The notes beneath the pieces are model-generated. The model ran no database searches and was not told where the DNA came from. It saw only the letters and a list, made by a program, of their open reading frames with translations. Source: Nitrospiraceae bacterium (GTDB lineage Bacteria > Nitrospirota > Nitrospiria > Nitrospirales > Nitrospiraceae). Taken from it: a stretch of DNA of 64,000 nucleotides. Positions 45,523 through 54,443 of this stretch are shown in pieces. Position 1 is the stretch's first letter. Every line of letters starts with the position of its first letter. The stretch spans positions 17,668 through 81,667 of the forward strand of contig CAKKRK010000028.1 in the NCBI GenBank assembly GCA_919902665.1, written 5' to 3'. The position numbers and the translations under genes are program-made.

Positions 45523-45528
45523 TATAAT
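45523..45528 (+). promoter_or_regulatory. Predicted -10 element of the recA promoter
   Basis: A perfect TATAAT lies 38 nt upstream of the recA ATG. The sequence 17 nt upstream (TAGGTT) is a poor -35 box. A LexA box could not be assigned by eye. Confidence 0.5.
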
Positions 45529-45566
45529 CGACCGGATTCTTTCCTCTCATCTTGTAGGAGATTCGC

Positions 45567-46649
45567 ATGTCTGAAAAAGACGACAAGAAGCGCGCGCTCG
45601 ACTTAGCTCTGTCCCAGATTGAGAAGCAGTATGGGAAGGGCGCCATCATGAAGCTGGGGGCCGAGGAGAAAGTCGACGTGCCAGCGATTTCCACAGGCTC
45701 GCTCGGACTCGACATCGCTCTCGGGGTCGGTGGGCTTCCACGAGGACGGGTGATTGAGATCTTTGGTCCAGAGGCATCCGGAAAGACGACGTTGACGCTG
45801 CACTGTATCGCCGAGGTGCAGAAAACAGGAGGGGTTGCCGCGTTTATCGATGCCGAACATGCATTGGATGTGACCTATGCCAAGAAGCTGGGCGTGCAGG
45901 CTGATGATCTGCTGGTGTCGCAACCGGACACGGGTGAGCAGGCCTTGGAGATCGCCGAAACCTTAGTGCGAAGCGGTGCGATTGATTTGATCGTGGTTGA
46001 TTCGGTCGCAGCGTTGACGCCTCGTGCGGAAATCGAGGGCGAAATGGGTGATGCCCACATGGGGCTTCAGGCCAGGCTTATGTCACAGGCCTTACGAAAG
46101 CTCACCGCGGCGATTGCGAAGTCGCTGACGACGGTGATCTTCATCAATCAAATTCGTATGAAGCTCGGCGTGATGTTCGGGAATCCGGAAACGACCACCG
46201 GCGGCAACGCGCTCAAGTTCTATTCGTCCGTTCGCTTGGATATCCGCCGAATCGAATCGATCAAAGAAGGCCAGGATGTGATGGGCAGCCGCGTTCGTGT
46301 GAAGGTGGTGAAAAACAAGATGGCGCCACCGTTTCGCCAGGCCGAGTTTGACATCATGTTCGCCGAGGGTATTTCCAAGGTCGGCGAATTGGTAGATATG
46401 GGTGTCGACAAGAAGATCATCGAGAAATCTGGTGCCTGGTATTCCTACAAGGGAGAGCGAGTCGGCCAGGGGCGTGATGCCGCCCGAGATTTTCTCAAGG
46501 CCAATGTTGCAGCGGCACATGAGGTCGAAATGAAACTCCGAGAAGTGGCTGGCGTCCCGGCTCGGGGCGAGAAAAAAGCTGAGACTAAAGCTGAGGCCAA
46601 AGAAGAGAAGCCTGCGGCCCGCAGCGAGGACAAACGGGCCCATCGGTAG
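45567..46649 (+). CDS. recA: Recombinase RecA
   Basis: Homologous recombination and SOS co-protease. The 360-aa protein shows the P-loop [12 protein letters not shown] motif region [20 protein letters not shown], loop L2 with [20 protein letters not shown], and the C-terminal domain ending in a Lys/Glu-rich tail ([13 protein letters not shown]). GGAG lies 6 nt before the ATG. It heads the operon recA-recX-alaS-ruvX-mltG-deoC. Confidence 0.98.
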   Translation: MSEKDDKKRALDLALSQIEKQYGKGAIMKLGAEEKVDVPAISTGSLGLDIALGVGGLPRGRVIEIFGPEASGKTTLTLHCIAEVQKTGGVAAFIDAEHALDVTYAKKLGVQADDLLVSQPDTGEQALEIAETLVRSGAIDLIVVDSVAALTPRAEIEGEMGDAHMGLQARLMSQALRKLTAAIAKSLTTVIFINQIRMKLGVMFGNPETTTGGNALKFYSSVRLDIRRIESIKEGQDVMGSRVRVKVVKNKMAPPFRQAEFDIMFAEGISKVGELVDMGVDKKIIEKSGAWYSYKGERVGQGRDAARDFLKANVAAAHEVEMKLREVAGVPARGEKKAETKAEAKEEKPAARSEDKRAHR

Positions 46650-46659
46650 CGGTACGCGA

Positions 46660-47145
46660 GTGGCCAGGCTTGATCAGACTGGGCAATCCTCGGCAGATGG
46701 ATGGATGCCACTCGCGATTCGATTTCTCGCCCGTTGCGATCGTACCGTGGCGCAGGTCGAACAATTTCTCCGATCCAAAGGAGCCCTGCCCGGTCAGATT
46801 CGGCACACGATTCGTCGATTGTCCGCGCTCCACTATCTCAATGATTCTGCCTATGCCCAGCGATGGGTGGAACGGAGGCTGGTCTCTCGGCCGATGGGAC
46901 TAGCGCGGATCAAGGCGGAGTTGCAGGCCAAGGGAATCGACGAGACGGTGGCGGATCGGGTGACCGCCGACGTGTTTCGCGAGGTGGGGGAAGAACAAAT
47001 GGCTCGTCGAGCGCTGAACGCCAGGCAGCGCCATGGTAGCCGGTTGACACCGGCGCAATCGGTGCGTCTCCTACGTCAGCGGGGTTTCGACGAAGAGACG
47101 ATTGATCGTATTGTGATGGTCGCTTGCAGTAGCGATGAAGGATGA
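46660..47145 (+). CDS. recX: Regulatory protein RecX
   Basis: 161-aa modulator of RecA filaments. It shows the RecX three-helix repeats: AIRFLARCDRTVAQVEQFL, LSALHYLNDSAYAQRWVERR and GLARIKAELQAKGIDETVA, then LTPAQSVRLLRQRGFDEETI. The GTG start lies 10 nt after recA, and the stop overlaps alaS (ATGA). Confidence 0.9.
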   Translation: MARLDQTGQSSADGWMPLAIRFLARCDRTVAQVEQFLRSKGALPGQIRHTIRRLSALHYLNDSAYAQRWVERRLVSRPMGLARIKAELQAKGIDETVADRVTADVFREVGEEQMARRALNARQRHGSRLTPAQSVRLLRQRGFDEETIDRIVMVACSSDEG

Positions 47146-49784
47146 GACTCATGACGCAGAGTGCGCAGGAACTTAGGCAATCGTTTATCCGGTATTTTGA
47201 ACAGCATGGCCATCAGGCGGTGCCCAGCTCAGCCTTGATTCCCCAGGCGGACCCGACGCTGCTCTTTACCAACGCCGGGATGAATCAATTCAAACGGGTC
47301 TTCCTCGGAGAAGAACCCCGTCCCTATACACGAGCTGTGACAGTGCAAAAGTGCCTTCGCGCCGGCGGCAAACACAACGATCTTGAAAACGTGGGGTATA
47401 CCAGGCGGCACCACACGTTCTTCGAGATGCTCGGCAACTTTTCGTTTGGCGATTACTTCAAAGATGATGCCATCCGATTCGGATGGGAGTTTCTGACGCA
47501 GACGGTCGGGCTGCAGAAAGATCGGATGTGGGTGACGATCTTTCGTGAGGACGACGATGCGGAGAAGCTCTGGAAGAAGATCGGCGTCTCGCCGTCGCGC
47601 ATCGTTCGGTGTGGCGAAAAAGACAACTTCTGGCAAATGGCAGACACCGGTCCCTGCGGCCCCTGCTCGGAAATTCACTTCGACCAGGGCCCATCCGTAC
47701 CAGGCGAAGACCGTCCGAACAGCGAGGGCGACCGGGTGATCGAGATCTGGAATCTCGTCTTCATGCAGTACAACCGTGATGCCTCTGGAACGCTCCACCC
47801 ATTGCCGAAACCAAGTATCGACACGGGGATGGGGCTCGAGCGGTTAGTCGCCGTGGCCCAGGGTGTCTCGAGCAATTACGACAGCGATCTCTTTGCGCCG
47901 CTGCTTGCGACGATCGCCAGACGGGCCGGTACCGAGTACGGCAAGCAGGATTCCTCGGACCGGTCGATGCGCGTGATCGCGGACCATTTGCGCGCCATTA
48001 CGTTTTTGATGACGGATGGCATCCTGCCGTCGAACGAAGGGCGCGGGTATGTGTTGCGTCGGATCCTGCGCCGCGCGGCCCGTCATGGCCGACTGCTCGG
48101 CATTGTCGAGCCCTTTCTGCACGAACTCAGTGCGACTGTCGTGGACCAGATGGCCGCCACCTACTCGGAAGTGCGCGCGGCATCCGGCACGATCGCCGAA
48201 GCGACGAAAGGCGAAGAGGAGCGGTTTATCGCGACGCTCGACCAGGGCTTGCCGATTTTGAACGACATGATCGAGCGGGCGAAGGCGGCGAGACAAACGG
48301 TTTTGGCAGGGGACGACGTCTTCAAACTCTATGACACCTACGGGTTCCCCATGGACTTGATCACCGAGGCCTGCCGGGAACAGAGCATGACGGTCGATGA
48401 ACTTGGTTTTAATGCGGCAATCGACGAGCAGCGGACTCGCGCGCGCAAGACCGGTGGATTTGAACAGGAAACGGCCAGGCCGGCTGTCGCGGAGCTGGCC
48501 AAGCGGATCGGGGCGACGACATTCGTGGGCTATGAGCATCTGGAAAGCGACGGCGTCTTGCGAGCGATTCTGAAAGGCGAGCAGCTGGTGAAGGAAGCCG
48601 TCGAAGGGGAGACGGTTGAGCTGGCGCTGGATCTCACGCCCTTCTATGCCGAAGGCGGTGGGCAGGTCGGAGATCAAGGAATCTTGACGGGTCCTGAAGG
48701 GGTGGTCGATATCAAGGAGACGACGAGGCCGGCGCCGACGGTCGTCTTGCACAAGGGAACGGTTCGCAAGGGGTGTATCCGAGAAGGTGAGCGCCTGCAT
48801 ATGACGGTGCATGCGTCCATGCGTCTGGATGCCGCGCGCAATCATACGGCGACGCATCTTGTCCATGCGGCTCTGCGTGATTTACTGGGGCCGCATGTGA
48901 AGCAGTATGGATCGCTGGTCGGACCCAACCGTCTTCGGTTTGACTTTGCTCATTTTCGACCGCTGTCGTCCCGCGACATCGACGACATTGAATCGACGGT
49001 GAATGAAGAAATTCGCAAGAACGAGACGGTACGCACTCAGGTGATGAGTATTCAGGAGGCTGTGGCGAACGGCGCCCTGGCGTTCTTTGGCGACAAGTAC
49101 GGTGAACAGGTACGCGTGGTGACTGTGGAGTCGTTCAGCAAAGAATTGTGCGGTGGTACCCATTGCCGACAGACGGGTGACATCGGACTTTTCCGCATTG
49201 TCTCAGAAGGGGGCGTGGCGGCCGGGGTGCGCCGGATCGAAGCGCAGACGGGCAGCGGTGCGTATGTCCTCATGAAGAAACTGGAAGCCGATGTTCGCGA
49301 GTTGTCAGATCTGTTGAAGGCGGGGCAGTCCGAGCTGGTCGCCAAGACCCGCAAGCTGATGACACAGCTGAAGGACAAGGAGCGGGAACTGGACGAGTTG
49401 AAATTGAAAATGGCCAGCGGCGCCGCAATCGCCTCGACTGCCAGGACAGTTGCCGGGGTGGCGGTGCACGTGCAGCGGACGGATGGCCTGGATGGGAACG
49501 GTATGCGCGCGTTGGCGGATCAGCTCCGGGACAAGATGAAAAGCGGTGTCATTGCACTGGGCGCAGCGACCGGCGGCGACAAGGTCTCGTTGCTGGTTGT
49601 GGTGACGAAAGACTTGATTGGGACGATCAAAGCCGGTGAGCTCATCAAGGTTATGGCCACTGAGGTGGGTGGAACCGGAGGCGGCCGGCCAGAAATGGCT
49701 CAGGCTGGGGGAAAGGATCCGGCCAAGCTCGACGCGGCGTTGGAAAAGGTTTTTAGCCTGGTTGAAACCACTCTCCAGCGGTAG
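47142..49784 (+). CDS. alaS: Alanyl-tRNA synthetase
   Basis: Charges tRNA-Ala. The 880-aa protein is full length. The class II catalytic core is visible (FTNAGMNQFKRVFLGEEPRP, RRHHTFFEMLGNFSFGDYFK, TGMGLERLV). The editing domain has zinc ligands NHTATHLVHAAL and CGGTHCRQTGDIG, and the C-Ala domain ends GGRPEMAQAGGKDP. ATG 47142 overlaps recX; ATG 47151 (MTQSAQELRQSF) is an equally good start. Confidence 0.97.
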   Translation: MRLMTQSAQELRQSFIRYFEQHGHQAVPSSALIPQADPTLLFTNAGMNQFKRVFLGEEPRPYTRAVTVQKCLRAGGKHNDLENVGYTRRHHTFFEMLGNFSFGDYFKDDAIRFGWEFLTQTVGLQKDRMWVTIFREDDDAEKLWKKIGVSPSRIVRCGEKDNFWQMADTGPCGPCSEIHFDQGPSVPGEDRPNSEGDRVIEIWNLVFMQYNRDASGTLHPLPKPSIDTGMGLERLVAVAQGVSSNYDSDLFAPLLATIARRAGTEYGKQDSSDRSMRVIADHLRAITFLMTDGILPSNEGRGYVLRRILRRAARHGRLLGIVEPFLHELSATVVDQMAATYSEVRAASGTIAEATKGEEERFIATLDQGLPILNDMIERAKAARQTVLAGDDVFKLYDTYGFPMDLITEACREQSMTVDELGFNAAIDEQRTRARKTGGFEQETARPAVAELAKRIGATTFVGYEHLESDGVLRAILKGEQLVKEAVEGETVELALDLTPFYAEGGGQVGDQGILTGPEGVVDIKETTRPAPTVVLHKGTVRKGCIREGERLHMTVHASMRLDAARNHTATHLVHAALRDLLGPHVKQYGSLVGPNRLRFDFAHFRPLSSRDIDDIESTVNEEIRKNETVRTQVMSIQEAVANGALAFFGDKYGEQVRVVTVESFSKELCGGTHCRQTGDIGLFRIVSEGGVAAGVRRIEAQTGSGAYVLMKKLEADVRELSDLLKAGQSELVAKTRKLMTQLKDKERELDELKLKMASGAAIASTARTVAGVAVHVQRTDGLDGNGMRALADQLRDKMKSGVIALGAATGGDKVSLLVVVTKDLIGTIKAGELIKVMATEVGGTGGGRPEMAQAGGKDPAKLDAALEKVFSLVETTLQR

Positions 49785-49788
49785 AATC

Positions 49789-50370
49789 ATGCCTAGCCGA
49801 ATTCTTGCGCTCGATTACGGTACCAAACGAATCGGCGTCGCGCTCAGTGACGAATTAGGCTGGACGGCACAGCCATTAGAGACGATTGAGCGTCGGACGC
49901 TCGTGCGCGATCTCGCCCACATCGAACAGTTGGTGCAGGAACATGAGGCCAAGGAAGTTTTGATTGGGCTGCCGTTGCGGCTCAATGGTGAAGAAGGGCC
50001 GGCGGTACAAGCGGTTCACGAGTTCATCGCCCATTTAGGAGAGGCCCTTTCGGTTTCGATCGTGACGTGGGACGAACGGATGACGACGAGGTCAGCGGAG
50101 GACCTCTTGATTGCCGCCGATGTCAGTCGCAGGAAGCGCAAAGGAGTGATCGATCGTGTGGCCGCCGCAATTTTGCTGCAGAGTTACCTTGAGTCTCAAA
50201 CTCCCGCGAAGACTCACGATGGTCATACCTCTGCGGAGGAGATCGTAGAAGAGTGGGGGGAGTCTCTCCAAGACAGTTCAGCCTATGACGCTTCGTCTCA
50301 TCCTCATCGTGGTCCTCGTGATCGTCGTACTCACCGGATTGGCCGGGTACCAGATGATTCGATGGGCTGA
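49789..50370 (+). CDS. ruvX: Holliday junction resolvase-like protein RuvX/YqgF
   Basis: RNase H-fold protein needed for 16S rRNA 5' processing in E. coli (YqgF). Motifs: ALDYGTKRIGVALSDE, GLPLRLNGEEGPA, WDERMTTRSAEDLL and KGVIDRVAAAILLQSYLE. ATG 49789 is used; the track start is inside alaS. At 193 aa it is about 50 residues longer than usual, and the extra C-terminus overlaps the first 86 nt of mltG in another frame. Confidence 0.92.
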   Translation: MPSRILALDYGTKRIGVALSDELGWTAQPLETIERRTLVRDLAHIEQLVQEHEAKEVLIGLPLRLNGEEGPAVQAVHEFIAHLGEALSVSIVTWDERMTTRSAEDLLIAADVSRRKRKGVIDRVAAAILLQSYLESQTPAKTHDGHTSAEEIVEEWGESLQDSSAYDASSHPHRGPRDRRTHRIGRVPDDSMG

Positions 50371-51367
50371 GGCGCCGGTCGTGTCCGATTCGGATCGTGC
50401 TCCACAGAAAGTTGTGGTCATTCCCGAAGGCGCGACGTTTCAACAAGCTGCGGCGTTACTGGAGCGGGAGCAGCTGATCAGGAGCCGTTCCGCCTTTCTG
50501 CTGCTGGGGAAGGCCCAGGAAGCCGACCGAAAAATTCATCCCGGAGAATATGAGCTCAATGCGGCCATGGCTCCGGCGGACATTCTTTCGAAGCTGGTAC
50601 TTGGCCAAGTGGTCCTTCATCCCGTCACGATTCCCGAGGGTTATACATTCAATCAAGTCGCGGATGTGCTCGCTGAGCGCCGGATTACGGATCGTGCGGA
50701 GTTTGTCAGATTGGCCACTGACAAGTCCTTTCTGAAGACTCTTGGGATCTCAGCTGAAACGGTAGAAGGGTATCTCTATCCCGATACGTATCGATTGACT
50801 CGTCCGACAACCGCCAAAGAGGTCATGCGAGTCATGGTCGACCAGCTTGGCCAGGTGATGACCCAAGAATGGCAGGTGCGGGCCAAAGACATTCACTTGA
50901 CGGTCCATGAAGTGTTGACCTTGGCGTCAGTGATCGAAAAAGAAACTGGTGCGGGAGAAGAACGCCCACACATCTCGTCCGTTTTTCATAATCGGCTGAA
51001 GAAACGCATTCCGCTGCAGAGCGATCCAACCGTCATCTACGGCTTGCCGAATTTCGATGGAAACCTTCACAAAAAAGATTTGTCCCATCCCAGTCCGTAC
51101 AATACGTATCGATGGGCCGGTTTGCCGCCCGGGCCAATTGCCAATCCTGGGGCACAGTCAATCCGTGCCGCCCTGTATCCGGTACCGTCCGCATATCTCT
51201 ATTTTGTCTCGAAGAACGACGGAACGCATCAGTTTTCCGCGACACTCGTGGAACACAATAGAGCGGTGGAAAAGTACCAGAAGCGTCCCTTCCGACGAGG
51301 CAATCGTTCGCAGACCTTGATGTCCCCCAATGGCAGACAGACACACGACGAAGAAGGAGTTTCGTAA
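50285..51367 (+). CDS. mltG: Endolytic murein transglycosylase MltG
   Basis: Inner-membrane lytic transglycosylase thought to end nascent glycan strands. The 360-aa protein has an N-terminal membrane helix (LRLILIVVLVIVVLTGLAGY), a LysM-like part (VTIPEGYTFNQVADVLAE) and the catalytic core ASVIEKETGAGEERPHISSV with the catalytic Glu, then SDPTVIYGL and GLPPGPIANPG. The ruvX-mltG pairing is common. No strong ribosome site precedes it, so it may rely on translation from ruvX. Confidence 0.94.
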   Translation: MTLRLILIVVLVIVVLTGLAGYQMIRWAEAPVVSDSDRAPQKVVVIPEGATFQQAAALLEREQLIRSRSAFLLLGKAQEADRKIHPGEYELNAAMAPADILSKLVLGQVVLHPVTIPEGYTFNQVADVLAERRITDRAEFVRLATDKSFLKTLGISAETVEGYLYPDTYRLTRPTTAKEVMRVMVDQLGQVMTQEWQVRAKDIHLTVHEVLTLASVIEKETGAGEERPHISSVFHNRLKKRIPLQSDPTVIYGLPNFDGNLHKKDLSHPSPYNTYRWAGLPPGPIANPGAQSIRAALYPVPSAYLYFVSKNDGTHQFSATLVEHNRAVEKYQKRPFRRGNRSQTLMSPNGRQTHDEEGVS

Positions 51368-51370
51368 ACG

Positions 51371-52048
51371 ATGTCAGAATGGAATCTCTCGGCGCTGATC
51401 GACCATACGGTATTGAGGCCGGACGCGACGAAAGTCGAGGTGCTTCGGTTGTGCGAAGAGGCGAACGCGAACGGGTTCACGGTGATTTTTGTTCCACCCT
51501 GCTACATTGATGAGGCGGTGGCGACGGTGGCTGGCACCAGCATTCGCGTCGGCATCCCCATCGGCTTTCCATTAGGGGGTCATAGCACACAGACTAAAGT
51601 GGCTGAAGCGGTTGACGCAGTGGCTCACGGTGCGCAGGTTTTGGACATGGTTCTGAACGTTAGCCGACTGAAATCAGGCGATCACGACTATGTGCGGACG
51701 GATATTGCAGAAGTCGTGAAGGCGACCCCGAACGTCGAGCATAAAGTCATTCTCGAAACGTGCTATTTGACGCAGCAGGAGAAACGGACGGCGTGTCATT
51801 TAGTCATCGAAGCCGGAGCGGATTATGTGAAGACCTCGACCGGATTTGGTGCCGCCGGTGCTACGGTCGACGATGTCCGACTTCTGAAGGAGACGGTCGC
51901 AGGACGGGTGAAGGTGAAGGCGTCGGGTGGCATTCGTGATTGGAAGACCACGCTGGCGATGCTCGAGGCCGGAGCTGATAGAATCGGAACCAGTGCCAGT
52001 CTCAAAATCCTCGACGAGTGGCGGACGGCAATCCACAAACGCACATAG
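51371..52048 (+). CDS. deoC: Deoxyribose-phosphate aldolase
   Basis: Cleaves deoxyribose-5-phosphate to glyceraldehyde-3-phosphate and acetaldehyde. The 225-aa protein begins LSALIDHTVLRPDATK and has the Schiff-base Lys in YVKTSTGF plus the second active-site Lys in VKVKASGGIRD. It starts just after mltG and is followed, after about 150 nt, by a deoB-like gene, so nucleoside catabolism is the likely context. Confidence 0.95.
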   Translation: MSEWNLSALIDHTVLRPDATKVEVLRLCEEANANGFTVIFVPPCYIDEAVATVAGTSIRVGIPIGFPLGGHSTQTKVAEAVDAVAHGAQVLDMVLNVSRLKSGDHDYVRTDIAEVVKATPNVEHKVILETCYLTQQEKRTACHLVIEAGADYVKTSTGFGAAGATVDDVRLLKETVAGRVKVKASGGIRDWKTTLAMLEAGADRIGTSASLKILDEWRTAIHKRT

Positions 52049-52199
52049 CACCATGAAAGATAGGCGGTGGATTCCTCTGCTCTCGGGGGGATTGTCCGGC
52101 CTAACAATAGGATATCTCTCGCCTAGGTCCTTCTGGACCTGGCTGTCTGTCCCATACACCCCTATGTCAGGCCTACGGTGAATTGAGTATAGTGCACGG

Positions 52200-53357
52200 A
52201 TGATCAAACGAGTCATTCTTCTCGTTATCGATGGGTTGGGAATCGGGGCGTTACCCGATGCGGTCGACTATGGCGATGCTGATGCAAACACCCTCATGCA
52301 TCTGGCTGAGACGGTCGATGGCCTAAGTGTGCCCAATTTGGAGATGTTGGGTCTAGGGCAGATTGCTCCGATCAAGGGCGTACGGACCATGGTCCAGCCG
52401 AACGGATCTTTTGGCCGGCTGGGATTTTCCTCGCCGGGTAAAGATTCAGTTGTCGGATACTGGGAAATCAGTGGGGTGATTCAGAAAGAAGCCGCGAAGG
52501 TCTGCAGCTCTGGCGTCCCCACCAAGATCGTTGATGTCGTGGAACAGCTCTTAGGCAGAAAGTCGATCGGCCGAGGTCTCTCGCCCATGGGGGTGATGCT
52601 TCGCCGACATAGTATGGAGCATATGGCGACCGGAGCGCCTATTCTATGGACGGACGGATGGAATACGTGTTTTGTTGCCATGCATGAATCACTCATGACA
52701 CCGGTGGAATTCCAACAACGCTGTCGCGAGATTCGGAAAGCGGTGAAGGATGCGGGGATGCTCATTCGTGTCGTCGGGCAGCCGGTCATCGGTGGGCATG
52801 ATGTGCTTCGGCCTCAAGTCGGACGAAAGGACTATGTGAGCGAACCACCGGGTGTGACGATGTTGGATGTCTTGAATCGTTCCGGCCAGATCGCGATGGG
52901 AGTCGGAAAGATCTATGACCTCTTCAGCGGGCGCGGGTTTACCAAGGCCCTCCCGGTAGCCTCGGCGATGGTGGCGGTGGATGAAGTGATCGGCATGTTG
53001 AATAAGATGCCTCGCGGTCTCATCTGTGCCAGTCTGGATCTGCTGTCGGAAGATGCTGGACAGTCGGCCACCGCCCTGCACGAATGTGATCGCCGCCTTC
53101 CAGATTTGTTCGAGAAGTTGCGCCTCGGCGATATGGTGATCGTAACGGGTGATCATGGACGAGATTTCTCATTACCGGGACGGACCTCCACTCGAGAATA
53201 TGTGCCGGTCTTCGTGACCGGCCCCAAGTTGGCCCAAGGCGTCGATTTGGGAAGTCGATCAACCGCCGCCGATGTCGGGCAGACCATTGTGGAGGCACTT
53301 CAAGCCGAACGATTGCCGGTTGGTGAGAGTTTCTTGGATGCGCTCAGACTAGGGTAA
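52200..53357 (+). CDS. Divergent phosphopentomutase (DeoB)-like protein
   Basis: 385-aa alkaline-phosphatase-superfamily protein similar in length and layout to DeoB, which interconverts pentose-1- and 5-phosphates. It keeps LLVIDGLGIGALPDA, VTGDHGRDF and TREYVPVF. Several key positions differ: GKDTxxGHWE is GKDSVVGYWE; the D-x4-H metal pair in DFDxxYGHR becomes LDLLSED; and the His of GTDHTREY is Ser in GRTSTREY. It follows deoC, so a DeoB role is natural, but the second metal site appears remodelled and the activity may differ. Confidence 0.8.
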   Translation: MIKRVILLVIDGLGIGALPDAVDYGDADANTLMHLAETVDGLSVPNLEMLGLGQIAPIKGVRTMVQPNGSFGRLGFSSPGKDSVVGYWEISGVIQKEAAKVCSSGVPTKIVDVVEQLLGRKSIGRGLSPMGVMLRRHSMEHMATGAPILWTDGWNTCFVAMHESLMTPVEFQQRCREIRKAVKDAGMLIRVVGQPVIGGHDVLRPQVGRKDYVSEPPGVTMLDVLNRSGQIAMGVGKIYDLFSGRGFTKALPVASAMVAVDEVIGMLNKMPRGLICASLDLLSEDAGQSATALHECDRRLPDLFEKLRLGDMVIVTGDHGRDFSLPGRTSTREYVPVFVTGPKLAQGVDLGSRSTAADVGQTIVEALQAERLPVGESFLDALRLG

Positions 53358-53387
53358 TAGCAATGGGTGAGGAGCAGGGGGCGAGCG

Positions 53388-53849
53388 ATGTCGTATGAAC
53401 AGAAGTTAACACAGCTGGGTCTTGAATTGCCGGCTCCTCCAAAGCCCGTTGCTAACTATGTGCCGGTCGTCAGGACGGGTGACTTGTTGTTTCTCTCCGG
53501 TGTGTTACCCTCGCGCGATGGGCAGCTCATCATGACCGGCAAGCTTGGGCAGAATCTGTCTATCGATCAGGGGATGGAAGCCGCACGAGTGGCCGTGCTG
53601 AATGGATTAAGTATCATTCGACAGGAAGCCGGTTCTCTCGATCGCGTGAAGCGGATCGTCAAAATGGTCGGCCATATCGCATCTGCACCTGGGTTTACGG
53701 ATCAACCGCAAGTGCTTAACGGCGCATCAGACTTGCTCGTGTCGCTATTCGGAGACGCAGGCCGACATGCTCGTGTTGCCGTCGGTGCCGCTGAACTTCC
53801 CCGCCAGGCTCCCGTCGAAATCGAATTGATCGTGGAACTCGCCAAGTAG
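53388..53849 (+). CDS. RidA family protein
   Basis: 153-aa YjgF/RidA-fold protein; relatives hydrolyse reactive enamine/imine intermediates. Motifs: LGLELPAPPKPVANYVPVVR, LFLSGVLPSRDGQ, VKMVGHIASAPGFTDQP and ARVAVGAAELPRQAPVEIEL. ATG 53388 is preferred over GTG 53367, with GGGGG 6 nt upstream. The pattern fits the longer YjgH-like branch, not canonical RidA, so the substrate is uncertain. Confidence 0.88.
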   Translation: MSYEQKLTQLGLELPAPPKPVANYVPVVRTGDLLFLSGVLPSRDGQLIMTGKLGQNLSIDQGMEAARVAVLNGLSIIRQEAGSLDRVKRIVKMVGHIASAPGFTDQPQVLNGASDLLVSLFGDAGRHARVAVGAAELPRQAPVEIELIVELAK

Positions 53850-53985
53850 TCCTGCTGTCGGCTCCGCCCGCGCGTGATAGTCGGTTTTATGGGCACGCTC
53901 ATTTTCATCTATTCCCTCGTTGCACCAGTGCACATCTCGCTGCTCCCCCTTCTGGCAACGGATCACCTCAATCGAAGAAACCCTT

Positions 53986-54012
53986 TAGAAATAATGCCGT
54001 GAGTCCGATAAG
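53986..54012 (+). promoter_or_regulatory. Possible sigma28-like promoter upstream of the HDOD operon
   Basis: TAGA is followed, 14 nt later, by TCCGATAAG, close to the flagellar consensus TAAA-N15-GCCGATAA. Two mismatches and a spacer one short make this tentative. It lies about 95 nt upstream of the first signalling gene. Confidence 0.25.
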
Positions 54013-54107
54013 AATATGACGGTCGGCAGATGCTTCTGCCCCATTCGTTCCGTCAAACGACACACAACCGCTTGAGGAGTGAACAGAATGTCAGGAGACC
54101 AAGATTC

Positions 54108-54443
54108 ATGAGGCGAGTGGTACCCTATGAGCTGTTGCCGGACATGGTTTTGGCAAAACCGGTGGTGAATGCCAATGGACTCCCCATTGTGGCGGCTGGA
54201 ACGATCTTGGATGCCGCTATGATCGAACGGCTTCGACAGATGGAGTTGACGTCGGTCTATGTGGAGGGCGATGCCCTAGATTCCGGTGGAAAGACCCTGG
54301 CGGAATTGGAAGCCGAACTTGAGCATCGGTTTCGGCAGGTCGTTCAAGATCCCATTCAGCAACTGATTCTCCGGACTCTCCGCACGCATGTGCGTGCCAC
54401 CCATGGCATGGCATCCGTGACCGAGGGGCCTCAGGCAACATGA
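54108..54443 (+). CDS. Small DUF3391-like protein
   Basis: 111-aa protein that resembles the N-terminal domain of HD-GYP proteins (MRRVVPYELLPDMVLAKPVV, GLPIVAAGTILDAAMIERLR, ELTSVYVEGDAL) without the HD part. ATG 54108 is used; AGGAG lies about 10 nt upstream, and the track start at 54030 adds an unlikely tail. A helical C-terminus follows. Its stop overlaps the HDOD gene (ATGA), so it probably works with it as a split partner or regulatory subunit. Confidence 0.75.
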   Translation: MRRVVPYELLPDMVLAKPVVNANGLPIVAAGTILDAAMIERLRQMELTSVYVEGDALDSGGKTLAELEAELEHRFRQVVQDPIQQLILRTLRTHVRATHGMASVTEGPQAT

